DNA from: Pseudodesulfovibrio tunisiensis
Lineage (GTDB): Bacteria; Desulfobacterota; Desulfovibrionia; Desulfovibrionales; Desulfovibrionaceae
Length of the DNA: 64,000 nucleotides
Assembly (NCBI RefSeq): GCF_022809775.1
Contig: NZ_CP094380.1
Coordinates: 248,001 to 312,000 of the forward strand
Direction of reading: 5' to 3'
Every line of letters starts with the position of its first letter. Within the stretch, counting starts at the first letter, position 1. A program made the position numbers and the translations under genes. Of this stretch, positions 41,845-50,784 are shown in pieces. The notes under the pieces are model-generated. The model saw only the letters and a list, made by a program, of their open reading frames with translations, searched no databases and was not told the DNA's origin.

Positions 41845-43236
41845 CTAGTAGGCGTGCATGGTCGGGCCGTCTTCCTCTTCCTCGTCCATGTCGCTGCTTT
41901 CGTCGGCAAAGCCGGTCATGCCGTCGACACGGTAGGAGGACACGGAGGGCGGCACGACAGCCTCGCCCCTGGCCGGGCTCAGGGCATTGAACTGCTTGCA
42001 GTAGTCCGGAGCGTAGCGGTGTGCGCGGAACACGGTGTAGGCGAACAGGTTGTTGGTCTTGTGCGGATTCACGTATTCCCACACGATCTTGTTGTCCGGG
42101 GTGGTCTCGAAGAACCTGCCGTTGGCGCCGGAGCAGATCATGGTGTTGCCGTTGGGCAGGCGCTGGGCTCCGCTGATGAAGCTGGAGAAGTGGCGGCGGC
42201 CGATCTTGAAGTCCGTGGACTCCCAGACAACCTTGCCGGTTTCCGCGTTGAACTCCAGAGCGCGGGAAGTGTTGGTGTACATGCCGTTGTCGTACACCAT
42301 GATGTTGCCGGCGCCGGGCAGGCCCGGAGCGATTTCATGGGCGTCGTGCGGGCCGCCGATGGTGGCGTTCTTGCTGTGCACGAGCATGCCGCCCACATTG
42401 TGGAACTTCAGGTCGCCGGACTTCTTGTCCAGATAGGCCACGTTGCCGAAGCGGGACTTGATCTTGCCGGTCTTGCGATCGAGAACGAACACGCAGTCCA
42501 GATGCCGGGCCGAGAAGACCAGATCGCCGTTGGCGCGTTCATCAATGTCGTTGATGTGCTGCCATTCCACGCGAGGATGGATCGGGCCGAGAATGTCGAT
42601 GTCGAAGTCCAGATGCTTGTAGGCGTGCCATTCCCAGACAACCTTGCCTTCGGGGGTGACCTCGACGAGCTTGTCAGAGGACATGTTGCCGCCGGGCAGT
42701 TCCGTGCCGTTCAGGCCGCCGCGGACCTTTTTGACCACGTCCTTGGGCAGCAGCTCGAAGGAGACGAACAGGTAGTTGCCGTTCTTCAGCTTTTCGAAGT
42801 CGTGATGCATGCCCTGATCATAGTACTTGAAGACGATGTTGCCGTCCCAGTCCAGTTCGTAGATCCAGCCGGCAATGCCGTCCAGATCGTACTTGACCGG
42901 AAAGCGATCCTTGGGCTCCATGCGATCGGTGCGGCCAGTGGCCAGCAGATGGCCGTTGGGCAGCAGCTCGACGTGCAGGCCCGGAGGGAAGGGCAGCTTC
43001 CATTCGTGGACCACGTTGCCGTTCATGTCCACAAGATTGGCCTTGCCGGGTTTGGAGTAGAAGTCGGTGGCTCCCCGGGCGCCGTCCATGGGCGCGTACA
43101 GGGTGTAACCGTTGAAGGAACTTTCCGGGTCATAAACGGTGGTTCCCGTGGGATACACCGAGGGCCAGGCCCAGGCATTCACGGCCAGGGCGGCAAGCAG
43201 CATCGCGGTTGCTGCAAGCCTGAGTACGCATTTCAT
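41845..43236 (-). CDS. Exported arylsulfotransferase-like protein (first)
   Basis: A 463-residue protein with a signal peptide (LRLAATAMLLAALAVNAWA), then a beta-propeller of the PAPS-independent arylsulfotransferase family, in which periplasmic enzymes move sulfate between phenols through a His intermediate. Family features include MHHDFEKLKNGNYLF, EWQHINDIDERANGDLVFSARHLD, GGPHDAHEIAPGLPGAGNIMVYDNG and GAQRLPNGNTMICSGANG, with His residues at the usual active-site blades. The C-terminus is acidic (DESSDMDEEEEDGP). It has its own sigma-54 promoter and three regulator palindromes shared with the divergent porin. True sulfotransfer is not proven by sequence. Confidence 0.82.
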   Translation of the reverse strand: MKCVLRLAATAMLLAALAVNAWAWPSVYPTGTTVYDPESSFNGYTLYAPMDGARGATDFYSKPGKANLVDMNGNVVHEWKLPFPPGLHVELLPNGHLLATGRTDRMEPKDRFPVKYDLDGIAGWIYELDWDGNIVFKYYDQGMHHDFEKLKNGNYLFVSFELLPKDVVKKVRGGLNGTELPGGNMSSDKLVEVTPEGKVVWEWHAYKHLDFDIDILGPIHPRVEWQHINDIDERANGDLVFSARHLDCVFVLDRKTGKIKSRFGNVAYLDKKSGDLKFHNVGGMLVHSKNATIGGPHDAHEIAPGLPGAGNIMVYDNGMYTNTSRALEFNAETGKVVWESTDFKIGRRHFSSFISGAQRLPNGNTMICSGANGRFFETTPDNKIVWEYVNPHKTNNLFAYTVFRAHRYAPDYCKQFNALSPARGEAVVPPSVSSYRVDGMTGFADESSDMDEEEEDGPTMHAY

Positions 43237-43292
43237 AATCGCATTCTCCGTAAAAGGGTTATGTGCCAGGCACAGAAAGACTCCCTGATTGA

Positions 43293-43308
43293 AGCAGCAT
43301 TCATGCCA
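43293..43308 (-). promoter_or_regulatory. Sigma-54 promoter of the first arylsulfotransferase-like gene
   Basis: On the minus strand TGGCAT-N5-CTGCT with exact GG-N10-GC spacing, about 57 bases before the ATG at 43236. Confidence 0.65.
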
Positions 43309-43402
43309 GAGGTGCGTTTGGCGTATCTACCTTGAAAAACGAGTGGAATTATGTCTCTGACAGGGGATGTGTGCGACTTGCCGTACAGCTTTGGGCGGGG
43401 AG

Positions 43403-43485
43403 TGTGCCTCACTTCGCACACATTGTGATGCACAGGGAAATTCCTGTTGTGCGGCGTGGGGTACACGTGTGCCGTGGAGCGCACT
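43403..43485. promoter_or_regulatory. Three regulator palindromes (TGTGC..N4..GCACA type)
   Basis: TGTGCCT-N4-TCGCACA at 43403-43420, TGTGCGG-N4-GGGTACA at 43448-43465, and TGTGCCG-N4-GCGCACT at 43468-43485 (the last two 20 bases apart). They lie about 95-190 bases upstream of the sigma-54 promoters of the divergent arylsulfotransferase-like and porin genes. Same 7-4-7 layout as sites at 47224 and 56905. Confidence 0.65.
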
Positions 43486-43556
43486 TGTTTTGTGCTGCCA
43501 TTGAAACGTATGATTTATAAGACCTTGTTTTGTTTGGTCATCCATTTATTTCCTGC

Positions 43557-43573
43557 TTGGTCTTGGCTTTGCA
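43557..43573 (+). promoter_or_regulatory. Sigma-54 promoter of the porin gene
   Basis: TTGGTC-N5-TTTGCA with exact GG-N10-GC spacing (GG 43559-43560, GC 43571-43572), 48 bases before the porin ATG. Confidence 0.65.
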
Positions 43574-43620
43574 ATGCGCAGATGCGCTGTGCATTTCGTT
43601 GAGAACAAAGCAAAGGAAAA

Positions 43621-44883
43621 ATGATGAATTTGAGAAGACTGGTTTTGGCTGCGCTGTTCGTGTTCGGATTTTGCGCGACGGCTCAGGCTGCCGACACCCT
43701 GGTCGAGGCACTGGTTCAGGGACAGGGACACGGAGAAATACGGTTCCGTGATTTCCAGAGTAATTTCGAGGAAGATACCGCACGCAATGCCAAGGATTCG
43801 GCAATCGGCGGACTTCTGTATTATCAGACCGCGCCGCTGCACAACATCAGCGCGGGCGTGGCTGTTCGTGGCGCGCTGGACATGGGCAACAGCAAGAGCG
43901 ACCGCTCCTACCAGATGCTGCCCGTCAACAGCGAGAACATGCGTCTGGGCTACGCCGCCATGCAGGAATACTGGGTCAAGGGCGAATGGGCAAAGACCGC
44001 CATCAAGCTGGGGGCTCAGGGCGTTACCACCCCGTGGCTGAAAACCCATGAAATCCGTTTGCTGCCCAAGTCCTACATGGGCGTGACCGTGGACAGCCGC
44101 TACTTCGACAATCTGCGCATTCAGGCCATGCATCTGACCGACGTTCTGGGCTGGACGGACAGCCATTTCCATTCCGTTTCCAAGAGCTACGGGAATCGGC
44201 CCATGGAAGCCGATCGCGGCGTGTCCATTGTGGGCGCGGAATGGACTCCGGTCGAGGGTCTGCTGGTCAAGGGTTATGAATATGCCTTCTGGGACATGTT
44301 CAACAATGCCTATGCCCGCGTGAAGTACAGCCATCCCCTGAACGACACCGTCACCGCCTACGGCGACCTCCGCTACCTGTATCAGAACTCCATCGGCGAC
44401 GAGCTTGTCGGCGAGTGCGATTCCTACATGGCTGGCGGCATTCTCGGCATGCAGGCGTACGGATTCGATCTCCAGTTGCAGTACGCCAAGATCGGCGACG
44501 ATACCATCAAGACCCGTTGGGGTTCCGAGTACATCATCCTGCAGCAGGTCTACAAGAGCTTCCGCGCCGAGGACGACTGCTACGGCGTGCAGCTCGGTTA
44601 CGATTTCTCCAAGCTGGGGCTGGACGGCCTGAGCGCGCTTGCCTATTACGCCTACTATGATGCTCCGGAGACCGGAAAGAATGCGTCCTTCGACCTCGAC
44701 GAACTGGATTTCGAAGTCAAGTACACGTTCTCCGGCGCGCTGGAAGGCTGGGACGTCAGAGTCGCGCATGCCTTCATCAATGGCGACAACAAGCACGGCG
44801 GCTCCAAGGCTGACGCGCAGGACACCCGCATTTACGTGAACTACAAGTTCGACTTCGATTTCAACGGGTTGATCGAGGATTGA
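43621..44883 (+). CDS. Outer-membrane porin (OprD-like)
   Basis: A 420-residue beta-barrel protein with a signal peptide (RRLVLAALFVFGFCATAQAA) and alternating polar/hydrophobic strands, ending in an aromatic-rich strand IYVNYKFDFDF. The N-terminal SNFEEDTARNAKDSAIGGLLYYQTAPLHNISAGV and GAQGVTTPW stretches resemble OprD-family porins of deltaproteobacteria. Divergent from the first arylsulfotransferase-like gene and sharing its palindromes, it may admit the substrate of that system to the periplasm. Confidence 0.85.
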   Translation: MMNLRRLVLAALFVFGFCATAQAADTLVEALVQGQGHGEIRFRDFQSNFEEDTARNAKDSAIGGLLYYQTAPLHNISAGVAVRGALDMGNSKSDRSYQMLPVNSENMRLGYAAMQEYWVKGEWAKTAIKLGAQGVTTPWLKTHEIRLLPKSYMGVTVDSRYFDNLRIQAMHLTDVLGWTDSHFHSVSKSYGNRPMEADRGVSIVGAEWTPVEGLLVKGYEYAFWDMFNNAYARVKYSHPLNDTVTAYGDLRYLYQNSIGDELVGECDSYMAGGILGMQAYGFDLQLQYAKIGDDTIKTRWGSEYIILQQVYKSFRAEDDCYGVQLGYDFSKLGLDGLSALAYYAYYDAPETGKNASFDLDELDFEVKYTFSGALEGWDVRVAHAFINGDNKHGGSKADAQDTRIYVNYKFDFDFNGLIED

Positions 44884-44934
44884 TTCAAACATTCTGCCTG
44901 TTGAAACGACAGAACTCAGCGAAGCACGCTTTTG

Positions 44935-44966
44935 AAAGGCCCGGGCCCGTTGCCCGGGCCTTTTTT
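44935..44966 (+). terminator. Terminator of the porin gene
   Basis: A 12-bp stem AAAGGCCCGGGC (44935-44946) with complement at 44952-44963, followed by T to 44966. Confidence 0.9.
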
Positions 44967-45116
44967 CGTGCGCATTGGGCTGGGCTGCTGGATCTGGCAT
45001 GACGCTAATCCTGCTGCTCAGTTATTCTTGGGGGGGGGAAGCGTGGCCCGTTGCAAAAGACAGGGCATCCCAAGGAAACAATGCCTGGGGTTGCTGTTTG
45101 ATCGGCGCGGATAGGA

Positions 45117-45150
45117 AAGGGCCGAAATCGCTGTTGCGGTTTCGGCCCTT
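45117..45150 (-). terminator. Hairpin after the helix-hairpin-helix gene
   Basis: An 11-bp stem (45117-45127 with 45140-45150), 70 bases beyond the stop at 45220 on the minus strand. Confidence 0.55.
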
Positions 45151-45219
45151 GATTTTGGAATCTCGGCGATGAGAGGGAGATCTTTTGTAGTCAGGCTTGA
45201 ACTGTATGAGTCAGACCGT

Positions 45220-45546
45220 TTAGCACTTGGAAGGGGCCAGAGCCGGTTCCGCGTCCGGGTCGAAGACCACGTCGCCGTCAATGACCTGAGGATTGAGTTC
45301 CTCGATGAAATCCTGCGTCATGCCGGGGACCTTGATCATGTCCTCGGCCTTTTTGAAAGGACCGTTGGCGGTGCGATAGTCCACGATGGCCTGAGCCAGG
45401 GATTCGGGGATGTCCACGTCCTCGATGCTCATGATCTCTTCAATGTTCGCAGTGTTGAAGCTGACAATGCCTTCCCCGGCGAATGCGGTGGCGGCGAACA
45501 GCAGGCAGAGGGCTGCCAGGCAGATGGAGAGGATGGTTTTCTTCAT
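45220..45546 (-). CDS. Exported helix-hairpin-helix (ComEA-like) protein, first
   Basis: A 108-residue protein with a signal peptide (KKTILSICLAALCLLFAATAFA) and one helix-hairpin-helix module resembling the ComEA C-terminal repeat (VSFNTANIEEIMSIEDVDIPESLAQAIVDYRTANGPFKKAEDMIKVPGMTQDFIEEL). ComEA binds DNA, but here the module lies behind an arylsulfotransferase-like gene, so it may serve as a protein-binding part in the periplasm. It ends in a Cys (ALAPSKC). A second such protein is encoded at 51969-52265. Confidence 0.8.
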   Translation of the reverse strand: MKKTILSICLAALCLLFAATAFAGEGIVSFNTANIEEIMSIEDVDIPESLAQAIVDYRTANGPFKKAEDMIKVPGMTQDFIEELNPQVIDGDVVFDPDAEPALAPSKC

Positions 45547-45618
45547 TGTGTTTCCTTTTGGCGTTGCAGAGGCGGGCGGAACGACCCCGTATGGTCGTTC
45601 CGCCCCTGGAGGTATCCC

Positions 45619-47058
45619 TTAGTCGGCCTTGATCCGGAACGTGGTGTTTTCCGGAGGGGTGACCGCCTTTTCCCTGGGGTGCTTGAGTTGGGGCACGTAG
45701 TCGTAGGGAACGCGCATGGCGCGGTACACCAGATTGTACTTGCCCTTCTTGTTGTAATAGGGGCTGATGTATTCCCACACGATTTCATGCTCCGGGGTGA
45801 CTTCCTGAAACTGACCCACGGCACCGTTGGTGATCATGGTATTGCCGTTGGGCAGACGCTGCGCCGAGCTCACGTAGTCGGAGTAGAATTCGTACTTGTT
45901 GCGCATGCCCATCTGCTTGGCCGAGTGTTCCCAGACCACCTTGAGGGTACGCGGATCGAATTCGATGACACGGGAGTAGTCGCGGCGGGCGTTGGACCAG
46001 CCGTAGGGCGCGCCGGGGTTGCGCGGGCCGTAGCCTGCGTAGCCGCCGTTGTCGTACACCATGATGTTGCCTTCGCCGGGCAGTCCCTTGGGGATCATGT
46101 GGGTATGGTGCTGGCCGATGATCTGGCCCAGCTTGCGGTACGCCTTCTTGTAGCGCTTGCCGTTGAATTCCCAGATGGAGTCCCTGTAATAGTAGGGGCC
46201 GATCTGCCACACGATCTTGCCGGTCTTCTTGTCGATGATGCAGCTCGTGTTGGTCTGGCGGTTGGAGATGATGATGTTTTCGGGGTTGAAGACCTTGTAC
46301 TTGGCCGGGTCCTCGTCCCACCACTTGTTGGGGCCGAGATAGGAAGCCGCGTTCACGTGAATCCAGTCGCCGCCCTTCATGCCCGGGGTGCGGGTCATGG
46401 AGTAGGTGGGGTACTTGCGCATGGTCTTCCTGAATTCCGGCGGAAAATGCATCTCGTCGAAATGATCGGAGGCCAGCCATTCCCAGATCACCTTGCCGTT
46501 CTTGTCCACTTCCACGATGTAATCGTCGTAGAGCTGCTTGTCGGTGATCTTGGCATTGTGCGTGAATTTGTGGGACAGCACGAGCATCTTGCCCTTGAAA
46601 TTGTCCACGGGCATGCCCGGAGCGTGATAGCCCGTGGGGCTGCCTTCGAACTGGTAATCGTGATGCATGCCCGCGCTGGGGAGTTTGCGCACGACCTTGC
46701 CGTTCCAGTCCACAACCACCAGATCCGTGGAATGCTCGTCGCCCCACACGCGGCCCTTTCTGTCGTGGGCGGGACGCTTTGCGCCAGCAAGGTAGCCGCC
46801 CTTGAGCAGCTTGGGCGGATGCTCTGCCTGACAGATATCGGTCCACTGCTTGACCACGTTGCCGTTCATGTCGATGAGCACGGTGCCTTCAGCCTCGACC
46901 TCGGTACCGAACACGGTGTAGCCGTTCCAGCATTTCCCCGGCTTGTAGATGGTGGTGCCGTGGGGGAACACCGTGGGGAAGGACATGGCTTCCATGGGGG
47001 AAACCAGGGCGGTGGCGGTCAGAGCCGCTGCGCCGGCAAGAAAGTCTCGTCTGTTCAT
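45619..47058 (-). CDS. Exported arylsulfotransferase-like protein (second)
   Basis: A 479-residue relative of the protein of 41845-43236. The N-terminus NRRDFLAGAAALTATALVSP is a twin-arginine (Tat) signal, so the protein is exported folded, unlike the first copy with a Sec-type signal. Shared propeller motifs: GTTIYKPGKCWNGYTVF, AGMHHDYQFEGSP, DWIHVNAASYLG, GQHHTHMIPKGLPGEGNIMVYDNGG and SSAQRLPNGNTMITNGAVGQFQEVTP. The ATG at 47058 follows AAGGAG. It is followed by the helix-hairpin-helix gene. The Tat signal suggests a bound cofactor or early folding. Confidence 0.85.
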   Translation of the reverse strand: MNRRDFLAGAAALTATALVSPMEAMSFPTVFPHGTTIYKPGKCWNGYTVFGTEVEAEGTVLIDMNGNVVKQWTDICQAEHPPKLLKGGYLAGAKRPAHDRKGRVWGDEHSTDLVVVDWNGKVVRKLPSAGMHHDYQFEGSPTGYHAPGMPVDNFKGKMLVLSHKFTHNAKITDKQLYDDYIVEVDKNGKVIWEWLASDHFDEMHFPPEFRKTMRKYPTYSMTRTPGMKGGDWIHVNAASYLGPNKWWDEDPAKYKVFNPENIIISNRQTNTSCIIDKKTGKIVWQIGPYYYRDSIWEFNGKRYKKAYRKLGQIIGQHHTHMIPKGLPGEGNIMVYDNGGYAGYGPRNPGAPYGWSNARRDYSRVIEFDPRTLKVVWEHSAKQMGMRNKYEFYSDYVSSAQRLPNGNTMITNGAVGQFQEVTPEHEIVWEYISPYYNKKGKYNLVYRAMRVPYDYVPQLKHPREKAVTPPENTTFRIKAD

Positions 47059-47123
47059 TTCATCTCCTTGCAGAGTTATGGCAACCAAATCGCGTTGTGT
47101 GTTGCTTTGTGATATTTTTCATA

Positions 47124-47139
47124 AGCATAGGGTGTGCCA
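47124..47139 (-). promoter_or_regulatory. Sigma-54 promoter of the second arylsulfotransferase-like operon
   Basis: On the minus strand TGGCAC-N5-ATGCT with GG-N10-GC spacing; transcription should start near 47112, 54 bases before the ATG. Confidence 0.75.
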
Positions 47140-47191
47140 CAAAATAAAAGTCTCTGTTTTCAACGTGTTGCTGTGTCCTTTTACACGGAAT

Positions 47192-47241
47192 CGTGCGCAT
47201 TTGTGTACAGTTCTTCGTGGTGGTGTGCGGTGTGCCGCACG
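47192..47241. promoter_or_regulatory. Regulator palindromes upstream of the second arylsulfotransferase-like operon
   Basis: TGTGCGG-N4-CCGCACG at 47224-47241 (nearly perfect) and a weaker CGTGCGC-N4-GTGTACA at 47192-47209, 60-100 bases upstream of the sigma-54 promoter. The right arm GTGTACA resembles the GGGTACA arm at 43459. Confidence 0.65.
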
Positions 47242-47251
47242 GTTCTCGCTG

Positions 47252-47283
47252 AAAAAAAAGCCCCTGTTGCCAAAGGGGCTTTG
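47252..47283 (-). terminator. Terminator of the response-regulator gene
   Basis: A 9-bp stem (47257-47265 with 47274-47282) followed on the minus strand by a run of eight T. Confidence 0.85.
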
Positions 47284-47336
47284 GGATGTGCGGTCTGCCG
47301 TGGGAGCAGCGGAAGCTTGTCGTGACTCGGCACAAG

Positions 47337-48689
47337 CTAGATGTTGTATGCGTCGATCTTGTCGTAGAGCGTGCGTCTGCCGATTCCCAGTATCTGTGCC
47401 GCCTTGGAGCGATTGCCGTCTGCTGCGGCCAGAGCGCTGCGGATGGCCTGCGCTTCGGCGCGTTCCACGGCCTTTTTCAGGGGCATGGTCTGATTCGCGG
47501 CGGTGTCCGGATCGGAAAAGGCGCGGGCGTGAGAACACAGGGAGTCGAGTGTGATGGTCTGGTCGTCGGTCAGCAGCACGGCGCGTTCGATCACGTTTTC
47601 CAGTTCCCGGATGTTGCCCTTCCATGGGGAGTCCATGAGCATCTGCACGGCTCCGGGGGAGACTTCCGTGACCTTCTTGTTGTACCGGGTGTTGAACTTG
47701 CGAATGAAGTGGTCCACGAACAGCATGATGTCCTCCTGCCGTTCCCGCAGCGGGGGCAACTGGAGGGGGATCACTGCCAGACGGTAGTAGAGGTCCTTGC
47801 GGAATTCGCCGGATTCCACGCCTTCATCCAGATTGCGGCTGGTCGCGGAAAGGAAGCGCACGTCAATGGAAATGGGCTTGTTGCCGCCGACGGGCTTGAT
47901 TTCCTTTTCCTGAATGGCGCGCAGCAGCTTGACCTGCGTGGACGGGGTGAGTTCACCGATTTCGTCCAGAAAGATGGTTCCGCCCTGAGCTTCTTCCAGC
48001 AGTCCGCGCTTGGCGCAGATGGCTCCGGTGAACGCGCCCTTGACGTGGCCGAAGAGCTCGCTTTCCAGCAGATGTTCGGCCAGTGCGCCGCAATCGATGG
48101 TGTAGAAGGGGCGATCCTTGCGGTCGCTCGCCTTGTGGATGCCCTTGGCAAACAGGGATTTTCCGGTTCCGGTTTCGCCCTGGATCAGGATGGGCGCATC
48201 CGAGGCGGACACCTTGTCAATGGTGTTCATCATCTGCTGGATGACGGAATTGTGGCCGACAACCATGAATTCCGAGTCCTTGCGTTCCTCAAGGGAATTG
48301 AAGGTCTCCAGTTTTCGGTGCAACTGGCCGTGCTCGATGGCCCGATTGGCCAGCAGGATGAGTTCCTGCGTCTTGAACGGCTTGGTTATGTAGTGATACG
48401 CCCCGAGCTTGATGGCTTCCACCGCGGTCTGGATGGACCCCACGCCGGTCATGATGATCACGGGCAGGATGCTGTCGATGGTGCGGATCTGCTTGAGCAG
48501 TTCCAGCCCGCCCATGGGCTGCATGGCCAGATCGCTGATGACCAGATCGTACATGGTCTCGGAAATGGCTTTCCATGCTTCGTCGCCGGAAGAGGCGGTA
48601 TGCACGGTATGGCCTTGTCGGCTCAGGGAGCGTTTCAGGATGGCGAGCATGTCCTGCTCGTCGTCCACCACAAGTATTTTCTGCGGCAT
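47337..48689 (-). CDS. NtrC-type response regulator, sigma-54 activator
   Basis: A 450-residue regulator: receiver domain at about 1-120 with the phospho-acceptor Asp in LVISDLAMQPMGG (about residue 53), AAA+ domain with Walker A GETGTGKS, a standard GAFTGA loop (GHVKGAFTGAICAKRG) and Walker B GGTIFLDEIGELT, and a Fis-type DNA-binding helix at the end (NRSKAAQILGIGRRTLYDKI). It lies 10 bases after its sensor kinase. It is the natural candidate for the TGTGCGG-N4-CCGCACA sites near the sigma-54 promoters at 43293, 43557 and 47124. Confidence 0.92.
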   Translation of the reverse strand: MPQKILVVDDEQDMLAILKRSLSRQGHTVHTASSGDEAWKAISETMYDLVISDLAMQPMGGLELLKQIRTIDSILPVIIMTGVGSIQTAVEAIKLGAYHYITKPFKTQELILLANRAIEHGQLHRKLETFNSLEERKDSEFMVVGHNSVIQQMMNTIDKVSASDAPILIQGETGTGKSLFAKGIHKASDRKDRPFYTIDCGALAEHLLESELFGHVKGAFTGAICAKRGLLEEAQGGTIFLDEIGELTPSTQVKLLRAIQEKEIKPVGGNKPISIDVRFLSATSRNLDEGVESGEFRKDLYYRLAVIPLQLPPLRERQEDIMLFVDHFIRKFNTRYNKKVTEVSPGAVQMLMDSPWKGNIRELENVIERAVLLTDDQTITLDSLCSHARAFSDPDTAANQTMPLKKAVERAEAQAIRSALAAADGNRSKAAQILGIGRRTLYDKIDAYNI

Positions 48690-48699
48690 TGGCGTATCC

Positions 48700-50628
48700 T
48701 CAATTCTGCGAAAACGCAGGCAGTTCTATGATTATTCTGGTTCCCCGACCAGGTTCGGATTCCGCAAAGATGATACCGTTGTGGCGTTCGACTATGCGCC
48801 GGGTGATGAACAGGCCCAGACCGAATCCGCTTTTGCGCGAGGTGAAGAATGGCTCGAACACGCGAAACAGATTTTCCCGGGCAATGCCCTTGCCGGAATC
48901 GCGGATTTCCAGCCGGATGGTCTGATCGTCGCCATGGGCGCTCGCGTATCCGGCAATGGCGACCTCGCCGCCTTCCTGCACATAGTTCTGGGCGTTGAGC
49001 AGCAGGTTGACCACCACCTGCTGCAGGGCGCGCGAATCGCCGCGAACCATGAGCGGGCCGCGAAGGTCAAGAGTCAGTTCGACCTGTCGCAGCTTGGGTC
49101 CGAGCAGGGTGATGCTTTCGTGCACCATGTCCGCAAGGTCGAGGGTTTCCTCGGCAAAGGGCTTGGGTGATGCGAGGTCCAGCAGGTCGCGGATGATCTC
49201 CCCGGCTCGTACGGCATTGCGCTGGATCGCCTCCAGTCCTTCGCGGGTATCCGCATCCACTTCTCCGGCAAAGAGCAGGTCTTCGGCGTTGGCCTGAATG
49301 ATGCCCAGAGGATTGTTGATTTCATGCGCCACGCTGGCCGCCATCTTGCCGATGACGCCCAGTCGTTCGGACTGGATCAGTTCCTCTTCCATGCGGTTGC
49401 GTTCCGTGACATTGCGCGCGAACAGACAGGCCAGAAGCTCCGTGTGCAGGGACCCCTGAATGATGCGGCCTGCCACTTCGACTTGCAGCAGCGAGCCGTC
49501 CGGCATGTCGACTTCGAATTCGTACTTGTCGCAACCGTCGTTGAACACCTTGGTCAGGAATGCGGCCACGTCTTCCTTTTCGTCCGCAATCACGAGATCC
49601 TCGAAATTCAGGTCGGGAGCCGGGGAGGTCAGGGAAAGATTGCTTAGTGCCCGATCATTGGCATGCAGAATGTCTCCGGCCTCGGTGACCAGAAAGATCA
49701 TGTCCGGCGAGGATTCAATCAGGTCCCGGTAGCGCTGCTCGGTTCGGCGCAGATCGTCCGCGACCCGGGCCACCCGGCGCTTCAGGGACACGTTCCAGAG
49801 GATGATGCCCGCGAATATGGCGAGAATGGTCGCGGAACCGGCCGCGATGTGGCGATAGTAGCGGCTCAGGTTCAGGCCGCCGACCTCCTTGCCGAACCAT
49901 TTGTCGCGCAGACGCTGGATGTGACCGTGATCCTTCAGGTATTGCATCCCCTGTCTGAATTGGGCGACCAGATCGGAGTCCCGGGTGGAAATGATGAGGC
50001 CCAGAGGGACGCGGGCAAGAGTCAGTCCGACCTTGCGCACTTCGGTCAGTTCGTGATTTTCGATGAGATAGTCGGCCACGCGTTCCGCCGGGGCAAGAAA
50101 TACGTCCACCGCGCCATCATGCAGCAGGGTGAGCGCCTCCAGCGGGGAGTTTACCTCGATGATTTCCCCTTTCACCTCGACTTCGTCATAGGGCGCATCC
50201 TTGACCAGTGCGACGCGTTTTCCCTTCAGGTCGCGCAGGCAGGTTACCGTATGGCAATCCTTGTGAACGTACAGATGGTTGCGCAGGCTGACTCCGGCCG
50301 GGATGAACGCCAACCCCAGTTTCCTGGCCTTGTCTTTGGAGCCTATGATGGCGCTGTTCTCGTCGTTTCGAAGCAGCGTGCCCCTTTCGCGAATGCTGCC
50401 GATGGGCAGAAAGCGCATTTTCACGCCTGAGATCTTGCTGAGCATGACGCATATGTCCACGTCATACCCTCGAATGACCTTGCGACCATCCTTTACGGAG
50501 AGAAAGGCGAATGGCGGGGAGATGATGCCGAAACCGACGCGAAGAACCGGTTCGGCAAAGACGTTGCCAGCAGGAAATGATCCGAAAAACAGAAAGGCGA
50601 TAACAGTAATTATGATCGTACGTCGCAT
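48700..50628 (-). CDS. Sensor histidine kinase with periplasmic binding-protein domain and PAS
   Basis: A 642-residue sensor. Order: signal/anchor at about 1-25, a family-3 solute-binding domain at 27-250 (VLRVGFGIISPPFAFLSVKDGRKVIRGYDVDICVMLSKISG), a membrane segment at about 262-284, PAS at about 305-420, HisKA with the His in SVAHEINNPLGII, and HATPase motifs NLLLNAQNYV, DSGKGI and GFGLGLF. The ATG at 50628 removes a long N-terminal extension with no match. A solute-binding sensor implies that a small molecule in the periplasm switches the regulon on. Encoded 10 bases upstream of its response regulator. Confidence 0.9.
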   Translation of the reverse strand: MRRTIIITVIAFLFFGSFPAGNVFAEPVLRVGFGIISPPFAFLSVKDGRKVIRGYDVDICVMLSKISGVKMRFLPIGSIRERGTLLRNDENSAIIGSKDKARKLGLAFIPAGVSLRNHLYVHKDCHTVTCLRDLKGKRVALVKDAPYDEVEVKGEIIEVNSPLEALTLLHDGAVDVFLAPAERVADYLIENHELTEVRKVGLTLARVPLGLIISTRDSDLVAQFRQGMQYLKDHGHIQRLRDKWFGKEVGGLNLSRYYRHIAAGSATILAIFAGIILWNVSLKRRVARVADDLRRTEQRYRDLIESSPDMIFLVTEAGDILHANDRALSNLSLTSPAPDLNFEDLVIADEKEDVAAFLTKVFNDGCDKYEFEVDMPDGSLLQVEVAGRIIQGSLHTELLACLFARNVTERNRMEEELIQSERLGVIGKMAASVAHEINNPLGIIQANAEDLLFAGEVDADTREGLEAIQRNAVRAGEIIRDLLDLASPKPFAEETLDLADMVHESITLLGPKLRQVELTLDLRGPLMVRGDSRALQQVVVNLLLNAQNYVQEGGEVAIAGYASAHGDDQTIRLEIRDSGKGIARENLFRVFEPFFTSRKSGFGLGLFITRRIVERHNGIIFAESEPGRGTRIIIELPAFSQN

Positions 50629-50701
50629 GGTGGGCGGTAGGTAACGCAAAAAACAGGGAAGGGCCAGAAGGGGGTTTCGGCCATGTCTTGAAAACGGGAG
50701 T

Positions 50702-50733
50702 CCCTTCCCCGGCGGATTGCCGCCGGGGAAGGG
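50702..50733 (-). terminator. Terminator after the DUF1573 gene
   Basis: A perfect 14-bp GC-rich stem (50702-50715 with 50720-50733), closing ATTG loop, just beyond the stop at 50785 and before the sensor kinase gene. It separates the cytochrome/selenoprotein operon from the two-component operon. Confidence 0.75.
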
Positions 50734-50784
50734 CACAGGAGTAGGAGTAAGTGAAACGGAAAGTGTCATTGTTTCATAGGGTTG

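Noticed and set aside
43403..43434. A CRP-type reading of the TGTG/CACA sequences upstream of the porin
   Set aside because: The arms fit the 7-4-7 family found at 47224 and 56905 better than TGTGA-N6-TCACA.
50629..50769. Extended N-terminus of the sensor kinase from an ATG at 50769
   Set aside because: The extension is Pro-rich, covers the terminator stem at 50702-50733 and lacks a match; the ATG at 50628 gives a proper signal segment.
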